From Acheta domesticus (taxonomy: Eukaryota > Arthropoda > Insecta > Orthoptera > Gryllidae), in assembly GCA_031308135.1 (NCBI GenBank), contig JAHLJT010000631.1, positions 1,371,501 to 1,435,500 of the forward strand: a stretch of DNA of 64,000 bases, written 5' to 3'. Made by a program: the position numbers and the translations under genes. Of the stretch, positions 34,411 to 44,124 are shown piece by piece. The notes under the pieces were generated by a model. That model had not been told where the DNA came from. It saw only the letters and a program-made list of their open reading frames with translations, and did not search any database. Every line of letters begins with the position of its first letter. The stretch's first letter is position 1.

Positions 34411-34622
34411 CACGTGACCGAGATCGCTAAAGCAATAGTACCGTAGTGATCTCGGACCGTGGGGTTGCGGGTTCGAGTCCCTCCTCGGGCATGGTTGTAT
34501 GTGTTCGTACTTTCACCCCACATCATCACCATATCGTTTCATCCTCAAACCATAACGTTAAATCCAATAGTGGTCGCTAATGACCTAGTAGGTGATGCGA
34601 CCTTAAATAACAAACAAAAAAA
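34411..34622 (+). mobile_element. tRNA-derived SINE 'family A', full-length copy
   Basis: Box A-like GTGACCGAGATCGCTAAAG, box B GGGTTCGAGTCCC, then the shared body to GGTCGCTAATGACCTAGTAG and GATGCGACCTTAAATAA with an A-run. The flanks AAAGTGAGATT (about 34,390) and AAAGTGAAATT (about 34,623) look like an imperfect target duplication. Confidence 0.85.
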
Positions 34623-34639
34623 AAGTGAAATTTCTAGAT

Positions 34640-35825
34640 GCACGTGGACTTTTCGAGAATTCCCTTGAATTGCTCTGTGCTGGCGGAATGCGAAATATCG
34701 TTTTGCCCTAAGAGCTGCAAATCATTTCTTCCTTATCCTGTCCATCTTTATTGCCGAGTCGTTTGACAAGTTTCCTCGTGTGTTGCATCGACATAAAATG
34801 GCAAACAAGTGTCTGAGTGCAGGAATGGTAGTTGACCCTCCAGGCCTATGTTGCCAATTAAAAGAAACTGCAGAACTCGGAAATAGTCTTTTTTGTTTAT
34901 TTGTGTCGTTGGATGTGGAAATATCTTTTATGTTTTAAACTGTATGAGTGTCAAATCGGAAGTTATAGAATCAAAACATGAGGATGTGAGAACTTCAAAT
35001 TGTTTTCATTTGGAGTGAAGGATCACCTTAATTTTCAAAAGCATTTATTTAGAGAACTACGAATTTAGAGTTAAGATTGTATAACATTTATTGAGCAAAA
35101 TATATTTCGTGATGAGTTAAGTGAAATAATGACAGATTAAGATTAAGATTAGCAAAAACAAAAATATGATACCAGTACCAATAAATTCCATCATGACTTG
35201 CTATGATCAATACTTGTACACCAATACTTGTACATCAATACTTGTCGTCTGTATTTTACTGTCAGACAAGCAGCTCATATTTGGCATATGTGCTTCGAAA
35301 GAAGTATCACACTTAACTGGATATTCTACTGAATCCTCGCCACGTCTTCAACATGAACATGTATGAATATAAGCATGTTGGTTTGGCACTAGCTGATTAA
35401 TGGAACAAAAACATGTTTAGCATGAATAAATGTGCTACGTGTAAAACATTTGGGATTAATACAAACAATATAAATGTTGTATTTATCCGCTCTGAAAAGT
35501 ACGCCAGCAAAACGTCAGAATCAGAACTTAATCGTCTTTCTCCTTTCCGACATTAACATACCATCGTGGCCATAGGGGCTTGAGGGGCAGAGTTAGAAAA
35601 ATCGCACTATACTCACATTGCTTCCACGAAAAGCAAAGCGAAAGTGATAGGAGCGCTACCCCCTCCATAACCTCCTCCTCGACAGGCCACGATTGTACTC
35701 GGGCCCGTGAGAGCCCGGGTTGGAACAGCCTGATGTAGTTGGCACGCCAAAGAGGACTCGTTTCAGAAGGAACACTTTGATGGCGATGCACTACGGCTTT
35801 GCTTGAATTTTATCTCCTTGGATTA
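34640..35825. other. Intergenic, nothing recognised
   Basis: Around 35,570-35,790 the sequence is GC-richer with short inverted words (GCCCGTGAGAGCCCGGG), possibly a repeat. No gene is supported. Confidence 0.45.
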
Positions 35826-35828
35826 GAC

Positions 35829-36110
35829 CGGCTGAGTAGCTTAGTAAAACATTACCATTGTCTCTGCAACTACTCTTACGGACAAGTCCTAGGGTTCGAG
35901 TCCCGTCGGCGACAGGGATTTCGTCACTAGTTACTATATGCGCAAGTTTTCTTGATATTCCACTGCAGGAGGTGCGGGGATAGGAGGGCTCTGGCTACGT
36001 CACGTCTTAAAAGGGCATGAACTTAACGGGCGAAAGCGTACCAAGGGAAATGCTACGATTGATTTGAAAGATTGTGGTGGTTGTTGCCAGCACTGAAAAT
36101 TGGTACGTGC
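35829..36110 (+). mobile_element. tRNA-derived SINE-like repeat 'family D'
   Basis: The head has CCGGCTGAGTAGCTTAGTAA (box A-like, TAGCTTAGT) and GGGTTCGAGTCCCG (box B) with SINE-like spacing. The following body, ending near a second GTTCCGAGTCCAAC, was not found elsewhere in the window, so the 3' end is a guess. Confidence 0.5.
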
Positions 36111-36179
36111 CGTTCCGAGTCCAACCTAAGTATCTCAACTGGTCGTGCTATTAAGCGCTGGCTCAGAACTAGGGAGCTC

Positions 36180-36425
36180 GTGTATGAAGAAAACTTGCGC
36201 GAGTAGTTTGTACCTAGGTTGAATTCAGCCGCTGTCTGGAAGTTAATTACAGCGGCCGGCTGCTGTGATCGGTAGTTTTCTGTTGTTTCTCCGATCTACA
36301 TTAGGAGAATGCCGGAGCAGTACCCTATCATACGGACCACGAACCGTACGCGATCTCTCCTTCCTCTTCCTGTTTCTATCCTCAACCGTCACTCACACAT
36401 ACAAGCACTGTACTACCACAAGTAC
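36180..36425 (+). mobile_element. SINE-like repeat 'family B', body copy
   Basis: AATTCAGCCGCTGTCTGGAA, GCGGCCGGCTGCTGTGATCG, GCCGGAGCAGTACCCTATCA and the TCCTTCCTCTTCCTG segment match the 12.2 and 17.4 kb copies closely. Confidence 0.75.
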
Positions 36426-36429
36426 TTTC

Positions 36430-38075
36430 ATAATCGCGTGATTGTAGAGTGGAAAGCTCCAACAAACTATTTCATTGGATCATTGATGTAATCGTTAATT
36501 TACTGATAATTACTTAGTGGCGTAAGACCTCCAAATTATTTAGGAGGTAAAAATTATAATAAGATATTTTCGATTATCCTATTTTATTATTCAGGTTTTA
36601 TAGTTTCTTTTTTATGGGGCTTCGAGACTTTGTGAATATGGTACTACTTTACGTAAAACAATACGAGCTTTTTTATTTAAAAATTTGGTCCGGTTTGTCA
36701 AGATTATTTTCATTTATTTTCAACATCGGCAGATTTGGGGGAATATTGGGTAATTTCTAATGTAGTTCTGGGAAATACGGATAATTTGAGGGTAACATAA
36801 TGTGAGAATATAATTATAACTATATTCTGGGAAATAATTATTTTAAAACTTAAATATTTCGAATCCCTGAAAATGGAAAACAGTTTTTGTTGTGCAAAAC
36901 TTTTAATATTATTCACAAAAGTGTTCACTTCACTCGCAGGCAAAGTTATTAATAAGAGTTTTTAATTGTTCTATGATTCTTTGCACGTGGGAATGCGAGT
37001 AGTCATTCTAGACAGTATTGATACGACCCATTGATTAACCAACAAACACAGATGAAGTACTCTCTCTTACGGCATCAAACACTGAGCATACATTTGCATG
37101 AATTGCATATTTGCATATGGGTAAGCAAAAAGTAATTTCCTTTAACACAAAAAATACAATAATGAACAAAACATTTGTTGGAATAGGTTAAAAATAGTTC
37201 CGAAGGCAAACCACGATGCAGCTATTAAAGGCAATGAGACTTCTGTGAGAGAATACGAAACGAGAACGACAAAGCCGCTGTAGAATGAATGCATTATTCA
37301 CATACCGCTTGCATACGCTGCACCCGCATTAAATTAAGTTCGTTCTGAGTCTGGAATACTGCATCACACGAGATGAAAGTTAAGAGCATTGAATGAAAGA
37401 AGATGAAATTAACAACATAATTACATACTGTCCCAGTACACATTCTCTTGGTGAAAGATTCAGTACGTGATGAAAAGTTCACATTTATAATAGAATTATT
37501 CGGAAATAAAATAAAGATGTATGTTAGCTCAAAAAACTAAAACACATGTTACCACAATGTTCTATTCATAAAGTATTTAAAATGTGGAAACGTGAAAAGC
37601 AAAACTAGCTTTAAGAAACAAGAAATAATTAGTTATTAAGTAACTTAGTTTTGATTTGCATAAATAGTAAGTGTTTCTGTTGTGATCACAGTGAATTTCC
37701 AAACTTTCTATATTTCATATTGTTCGAAAATAGTGAAACTGTAAGCACTTACCATTTTAATTTATTCTTTATATAAGAAATCGAAGCAATAAATGTAAAA
37801 TACTGCGATTTAACGTTTAAACGACTGTAATTGATATGGCACATGAAATCACAGACGAAGATAATGAAAAGGAACAAAATAGTGTACATAAAATAGCTAT
37901 CTATCAAATTCTCCAATGTGCTGAAATTCATAAGCAGTACTATAAAAATAGTGTTCATTTAAAATATTCTTTAATTATTCCACACCTATTTCAAGCATAT
38001 ATTAGGCAGATATAAGTCGAAAATGCGTGCGATGTTCTTGTTACCGTATTGATCGATTTTTCAAGGGCAATGAAG
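36430..38075. other. AT-rich DNA, nothing recognised
   Basis: No supported feature in about 1.6 kb. Confidence 0.5.
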
Positions 38076-38079
38076 GAAA

Positions 38080-38595
38080 AACTAGTGGTGCTTCCAACGC
38101 ATATACTTTCTCGCTCTGCTTCTATACGGTCCTTATTGCTATTCCACTACTTCATAAACAAGCAAAAGTGTATTATATCAGCAAACCTTTTCGGTACCGA
38201 GACCCGACAACCGAAACTCAAATTCAACGAACGGGCACTTATACCACTACGCAACACCAACAGCGCCTCTGTCGAACAAAGCCATGAAAGAATAGAACCG
38301 ACCTATAAAATAGTAAATGCATGATTAAGAAACAATTGATACGATGGTAATACGTTTTACAAATACAAGAAGAGAAGTAAAAAATTGTTAAAAGTTAAAA
38401 ATTTGAACAAATATATACAGACATTTCCAGGACATTTATCGCAATTTCTTATATTTTAGTCAAAACGTAATTCTATCGATTTTATCTTTGGGAGCAGGTA
38501 ATTTTCGACATGAGAAAATTATGTCTCTCAAACCTGACGAAGAAAGGCAGCGATAAACCGCATTACGAAGTATTCGTAAGGGTAGAAAGTAATAA
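38080..38595. repeat. repeat 'family C' related element
   Basis: It starts ACTAGTGGTGCTTCCAACGC with CATATACTTTCTCGC and ends TTACGAAGTATTCGTAAGGG-AGAAAGTA. The terminal TACTTTCTC and GAGAAAGTA boxes are inverted. The last part (38,451-38,557) is a direct repeat of 39,033-39,144. Confidence 0.5.
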
Positions 38596-38929
38596 TAATT
38601 TCGGAACCTATAGGGATTGTAAGTTTATCTCATGACTTCTGGTTATTTTGTATTACAATTTAATGCAAAAATGCTCATAATTTTACTTAAAATGGTTCAT
38701 ACAGATATATACTAGACAACGGTTGATTTGACATGTCATACGCTTCAGAAATCGAATAACAGAGTTGAAAAATTGTTTAAAAGACGCAGGTAGGGAAAAC
38801 ACAGACAAGCCCTGTCTATTTATCTGCATTGATTCTATTCGTGAGTAGAAGTACTTCAAATGATTTTCAATAAAGTATCTACACTCTTCAATGTTTTTTT
38901 CCTGCAACATCACATTCTTCAAATTAAAA

Positions 38930-39012
38930 TCCCCCTCGGGGGATCGAACTCGGCACCTTCCTTATTGAAGATCTCAACCCGAAGGTGCATTAACCAACCG
39001 CGCTACGGGATC
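38930..39012 (-). pseudogene. tRNA-like sequence (SINE head or tRNA pseudogene)
   Basis: The minus strand reads CCCGTAGCGCGGTTGGTTAA (box A TAGCGCGGTTGG) followed by GCACCTTC ... GAAGGTGC pairing and GAGTTCGATCCCCC (box B). The middle stem encloses too long a loop for a normal anticodon arm, so it is tRNA-derived rather than a working tRNA. Confidence 0.55.
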
Positions 39013-39032
39013 AACATGCGAATGAACTCTTT

Positions 39033-39144
39033 ATATATTAGTCAAAACGTACTTGTATCAGTTCTATCATTAGGAAGCCGGTAATTGTCAACATGCGAAA
39101 AACATGTCTTTCAAAAAACATGACCAAGAAAGGCAGCGGTGAAA
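39033..39144. repeat. direct repeat of 38,451-38,557
   Basis: AT-T-TTAGTCAAAACGTA-TT, then GGTAATT-TC-ACATG-GAAAA and GAAAGGCAGCG-T-AAA occur in both places in the same orientation, about 585 bp apart. Confidence 0.65.
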
Positions 39145-39204
39145 GGCTTATTCCACATAATTTATCCGATGATCGGCATTTGGAAAATAACTACTGCGAG
39201 AAAA

Positions 39205-39985
39205 TATGTGGCATTCTATAGCACCACTAGTTTATTTATATTTTTCCCGTCCCTTATTACACACGTGCAGAAAATTTAAAGAAAAAATTTGGAGCAGTTT
39301 TTGAGAAAAATTTTTTTTGTATATTTAAATCGCAATTTACGCAAAAACTACTCGTTTTTCCAAAAAATGGTACATGACCTTATTTGAAGTGCTAATTTTG
39401 TACAACCGACTTTGTTTGAGGTGAAAATCTCTTTCTCAATTTTGCAGTTATTAAACAGTTTTTTGCAATTTTCGAAAAATTGGACCTATCAACGAAAATG
39501 ATACCTACGTCATTCCCTTCAAAGTTCTTCGCATTATTCAACAACAAAATATAATCAAAAAATTTGGAGCCATTTTCTTTTAATTTAGAAAATTTCAAAA
39601 TGGGCTTCATGTAAAGTACCCTTAAATACTGAGATATCGGTTTTACATTCAAGAGACCTTGAGACGAGTCAAAACCATCGGGAAATATCAATTTTAAAGA
39701 AAATTGGCCGAACGGTTTAGGCGCTAGCGTTGACCACAGACGGACAGACGGACGTTTTGCCGTCAATCGATTTTGAGGTATGAAGAAGCAACAAATCATG
39801 GATTTTGACTACACCACGAGATGGAGTATTTTTTTTCTAAATTTAGCAACAGGTTTTATCCACTTTTTTGTACCAGACCCCTGCTATAAGAGATTTTCTG
39901 GCGCAAATTCCCCGTTTTCCGCCGCACGATTACATAACTTTCTCTTCTTACGAAGTATTCGTAAGGCGAGAAAGTAAAAATTGCA
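39205..39985. repeat. repeat 'family C', longest copy
   Basis: It includes AATTTGGAGCAGTTTTTGAG, CCGAACGGTTTAGGCGCTAG and a GACGGACAGACGGACG tract, and ends at TTACGAAGTATTCGTAAGGC and GAGAAAGTA. The reverse complement recurs at 3.3-3.8 kb and a diverged copy at 59.35-60 kb. The 135-codon minus-strand frame within has no recognisable domain. Confidence 0.6.
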
Positions 39986-39989
39986 GTAG

Positions 39990-41380
39990 CTCTCTGCAAG
40001 TCCATAGTTTTACTATTTTCGATGTATTATTTATTATATTGACATATTCGAAATTAATTTCATTTGATGATTTGTCCTGAACTCAAAGGCTTCGCTTGGC
40101 GTGTCGTGCGCACTAATAATTCTGCTATTAAATATTTGTCTTGAAAACAATTTTCTACGTATTTAGTGTAGGTCACAATAGTAAGACGTCAAAAAATTCA
40201 CGACTCCTTAGAGATGTACATGTAAACCATGAGACGTCTTCGGAAACAGTTCTTCCTTACGGAAAATCGTAATGCTTTCTTAAGGTTTATGACTTAACGT
40301 CAATTTCAAAAGTCTCCAGTTCTACATTGCGGAAAAGTACAACTTCTATTTATTCTCGTTGCTTCCAAGTTGAAACTCATTTGCCGAATATTTCCTCGTT
40401 GTATATTTCCTTGAGTAAAGAGCATTAGCTGTATATTTTTTGAAGATTTTTTGCCTTATTGTCAGTCAGTAGGTAACATTTAATTATCTCCTGTGTCCTT
40501 CCTTCTACTTAATCTTGAATGTTTTATGCCGCACGAAACTTGTTTGAATAAACAGTCAAAAGTCAAATTTCTGAACCAAGCGAAGGACAATTCCAAGAAA
40601 CATAATTCGTCTTCACTAAAAAAATATTCCCTGTATTTTATATATATGATTGATTTTTCCGTGGAAAAAGAAATAATCTGTGTTCATTTATTACTAGGGA
40701 ATGTATTTATGTTTAAAAACTAAAATATTTTTGTGTAAATACGAGTACATCTTTTTACAGGAACATGATACGTGTAATCAGTATTGTCATATTTTTTAGA
40801 TTTTGAAAGATATTCTGAAAGAAAGCCATTTTTACAGCACATATTTTTACATATTTTGTAATAACTACACAGTTTTACATATTTTATCTATTATGACATA
40901 TTTTTCAAATTTCTCAGCATGCCAGTATTTGGAGTGACGAAGAGGAATACTTTTGCTGTATCACCTACCAGTTCGCAGAACATGTTCTGGCAATCGCCTC
41001 TCAGGAGCGGCGTTATTCTGACCTCCTGTGGCCTCACCTTCGCCGTGAATTGCTAATCTTACAATGAGCTCCTGAGAAATTGAAAACTCTGACTGAAAAG
41101 TGAAAGAATTTTGCCCAAGCAGAAGTAATCGCAACCATAAATTTATTGATGTTTTTTAGAGGCCATGCGTAATTGAATCTAATTTTGACAGACATTTTTA
41201 ACAGAGCATTGTCTTACCGCACAAGCTGCTACCCGCCGACAACCAGAACTCTCTCTGCCAGGAACGCAGAAACGGGAGTTCTATTCATGAACTACGGCTG
41301 CTTCTGTAACATATGGTAACTCCTTTGGATTGTAATGCGAGCAATGTGTTTGCGGATTACAAATTTCGAATTTCTTGAGG
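39990..41380. other. AT-rich intergenic DNA
   Basis: A TTTTACATATTTT-rich patch near 40,830-40,910 resembles a decayed repeat. No gene is supported. Confidence 0.5.
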
Positions 41381-41384
41381 GAGC

Positions 41385-41790
41385 AGAATAAAAAAACAAA
41401 TAACAACTGAATGAGAAAGAGGTAAAGAGAGCAAGAAGTACAACTATAAGAAGAGGGAATGGGGAAGAAAAAGAAGGAAAGAGAAGATGAAGAGCAAGAA
41501 AAAGAAAGAGAAATAGGGGAAAGAAAGGAGATGTAAACAGAAAAAGATAAGGTGTAGGCGAGAGGGAAAGAAGGTGAATAAAGAGGAGGAATAGAAGACG
41601 ACAAAAAAAATGATGAAGAGAAGAAAACGAAGTACAAGAAGAAGCATAAGAAGATGTAGAAGAAAAAGAGGAAGAAGAAGAAGCGGAAGAAGAAGAAGCG
41701 GAAGAAGAAGAAGCGGAAGAAGAAGAAGTGGAAGAAGAAGAAGAAGAAGAAGAAGAAGAAGAAGCAGAAGAAGAAAAGTGAATGAGATGA
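41385..41790. repeat. polypurine (GA-rich) tract with 15 bp tandem unit
   Basis: About 400 bp is almost all A and G on the plus strand. Within it, GCGGAAGAAGAAGAA repeats at a 15 bp period (41,683, 41,698, 41,713, then a GTGG variant at 41,728). The long ORFs here (Arg/Lys-rich on plus, Phe/Leu/Ser-rich on minus) come from the repeat. It lies just upstream of the CpG island. Confidence 0.9.
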
Positions 41791-41799
41791 GGAGAAGTA

Positions 41800-43090
41800 G
41801 ATCCGAAGCGAGAGGCGGCGCTCCACTTCCTCGAAACACTTTCGCCGCTTACGGGAGCAGCGGCGCGCCGAAGCGGAGGCGGAGGCGTTCACCTCGGCGC
41901 GGCGCAAGGTGGGAGACCGTGAGGGACTGCGAGACCTTGACACTCGGACGCCGCGGCGGCGGCGGCGGGGGAACACCTCCACCTCCACTCCGGCCAGCGG
42001 CCGGCCGCCGCCGCCGCCGCCGTCTTGGCCACCACCACCACCGCCGCCGCGGCAGACGTCGCGCGAGCGCGCACGCGGACGCACGTGCCTCCCCCGCCGC
42101 CGCCGCCGCCGCCGCCGCCGGCTCATCCCGCCCCCACCGCCCGCGCCCCGCCCCCGCGCGCCGCCGCCGCGCGAGCGACGTCTTCAGGGCGCAAGTCGGA
42201 CCTGGAGGCGCGAGTCCGAGTGCAGCCGCTGCCGACGGCGCATCCGACGCTCCGACGCGACGCGACAGGCGAGGCGAGGCGAGGCCAGGCCAGGCGGACG
42301 CCTGCTACCGCTCGCCGGTGCAGGGGTTGCTGGACGAGTACGCACACATCTGCTGCTCTCGACACCTGCCATCGCAAGCTACAGGAAGCGTGGGGTTCTG
42401 CTACCGCTCCGCCGGTGCAGACGTTGTTGGACGTGTGGTCTTCGTTCGTCTGCTGCCCTCGACATCTACCATCCGCAGCGAGGTGTATGCCGGCGTGAAG
42501 CTACAGTGAGCGGGGTGGTTCTTATGCCGCACTCTTGGTGACACACAAAAAAACTGCCTCGTTGACCACTTCGGAAATTATTCGGCGGGTAGGCCGGTCA
42601 TCTTCAATCAGCGACGAGCGAGTTGGCAAAAATTTTCGCGGTGCTTCGCCATCACCGCTTGTGCACTAAAAGCCTTCTGGTCTCATCTGGCGGGAGCATC
42701 CAAGATCGGAACTCAAGTGTGAGACCCATCTGAATCCTTCTCTGGAAGATCTCAGACACCGGCGAGAAGCTCCCAGCGTCGATTCTACCGACGCATCAGT
42801 GACATAAGAGTTCTTTGCCCAGCCGGCGCCACGTCGTGTTTGTTCTTCCGTGTCGGCGCCGACGCCGGATCTGCTGTTGTTCCTCTCGGACGTGTTGTTG
42901 CGCCGAGACACGGGACCTGTTCTTTCTGGAATTGTCACTTTCTCCGAACAGACCCGGCGCTTCGACCCAAGTTCCGATACGACGGTCCGGGATTCCCCGG
43001 ACTCGGAGGAGACGCGTTTGTCCAACTACTCGAGTTCGGTGGTTGATTTCAAATTTTGAACTGTGAAAAGAGTGAGAGTGACTTGTCGAT
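41800..43090 (+). promoter_or_regulatory. CpG island with (CCG)n tracts, likely promoter / 5' UTR of the 43,091 exon
   Basis: This is the most GC- and CpG-rich stretch in the window, with CCG/GCC runs (41,951-42,175) and an abrupt return to AT-rich DNA after 43,200. A diverged tandem duplication is embedded (42,302 and 42,398, both starting CTGCTACCGCTC-GCCGGTG). Position directly upstream of an ATG with a strong donor suggests a TATA-less promoter and GC-rich 5' UTR. I cannot place the transcription start. ORFs of up to 299 codons here are low-complexity Arg/Pro/Ala and appear in all frames, so I do not call them genes. Confidence 0.5.
42302..42520. repeat. diverged tandem duplication in the CpG island
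   Basis: Copy 1 starts at 42,302 and copy 2 at 42,398 with CTGCTACCGCTC-GCCGGTGCAG. Both continue GTTG-TGGACG, then CTGCTGC-CTCGACA-CT-CCATC and AAGCTACAG. Copy 2 carries about 25 extra bases before its end. Confidence 0.65.
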
Positions 43091-43184
43091 ATGGCGCTAG
43101 CAAGAAGATTACTCGCTTTGGGCGAGTTGGAACTGAACGAGAGGGGCGATTCGTTAAACAGAAATGTGTACTACGTTGTAGAAG
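43091..43184 (+). CDS. candidate first coding exon of a gene (donor GTAAGT), family not recognised
   Basis: An in-frame TGA (43,079-43,081) precedes ATG at 43,091, so the start is well defined if the region is translated. Thirty-one codons follow, beginning MALARRLLALGELELNERGD and ending in a Tyr-Tyr-Val-Val-Glu stretch. A consensus donor GAAG|GTAAGT then ends the exon at 43,184 in phase 1. The codons are balanced and not low complexity, unlike the CpG island upstream. Without splicing the frame stops three codons later at TGA. I do not know a protein with this N-terminus. The 49,498 exon downstream accepts phase 1 in frame, so the two may belong together. Alternatively this begins an unrelated gene whose other exons lie outside the window. 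Confidence 0.5.
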
Positions 43185-43189
43185 GTAAG

Positions 43190-44035
43190 TGATTAATATC
43201 ATAACGACAAGCTCTTCTTCATGTCTCATGGTAGATATGGAGATATTTCTGCTAATTATTCCATGTTTTACAAAATTCTTTCGTGGCCGTTTTCCGTGAT
43301 ATATTGGTGCGTATGATAGGCTTGAATTAAGATAAATGTGCTCTTTTTAAAGTATTCAGAATTCTTATTGAAAAAACATCACAAATATGTAAAAGCAATT
43401 AATAATAACACTATGTGTGTTTTCAGAGAGCTGTGTTTTTCAAACATTTTGTTTTTTTCGTATTTTGTCATTTCATGTGCGTTGAGTCGTAAATATCTAT
43501 CTGGTAGTTTACCTCCATTTTCAGAATGCTTTCGTTTCATTTCCAATGTTAATTTTTCGGGTTAAAAATGAAAGTAATTTCAAAACGTAATTTCAAACGT
43601 TTTGAAATTAGTTCAACAATTACAAAACTTTCAAAAGCCGTAAATGTTATTTTAACAAAAGAAATTAGTTCCATAGCACAAAACTATTTGCTTTTTACCT
43701 AAACACTGTAACACTTAAATGTCAACAAGGTCTCGTAGAGTTGTAGGTCACATTTCTCATTTCCGTATATCCAATACGGTCGCTTTGGAATTCCTTTTTC
43801 GTAACGTTGATCCAAGGTGAAAGTTTGAAGGCCAAAGCATTAGATAGGTGTTGTTGAAATGTTTTGATCTTGCCGTGCAAATATCGGAGTATTTCCCGGC
43901 CAATAGCTTGTTTGCTATTAATGAAATTTAGAATTTATCTCCTATACTTTCTTTTAAATTCTCCAGAATAATATTATGCACATATCTCTAACTTTGTTTA
44001 TTTTGCTGTTCACTGTAAATTATTTTCTTTTAATA
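43190..44035. other. AT-rich DNA, probably intronic
   Basis: No supported feature. It follows the GTAAGT donor and would be intron if the exon at 43,091 is real. Confidence 0.4.
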
Positions 44036-44036
44036 T

Positions 44037-44124
44037 TATATATATATATATATTACATGTATATATGTACATATATATATGTATATTACATGTATATATA
44101 TATACATATATATATACATATAAT
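44037..44124. repeat. (TA)n / ACATGTATA low-complexity tract
   Basis: TATATA runs with interspersed ACATGTATAT words, self-complementary throughout. Confidence 0.9.

Noticed and set aside
41281..42541. Large ORFs (281, 299, 210 and 157 codons) around the CpG island
   Set aside because: They are homopolymeric Arg/Phe/Pro/Leu readings of the GA-rich and CCG repeats, open in most frames on both strands. No domain is visible.
44037..44124. TATA-box promoter in the (TA)n tract
   Set aside because: Low-complexity DNA with no initiator, ORF or exon nearby to support it.
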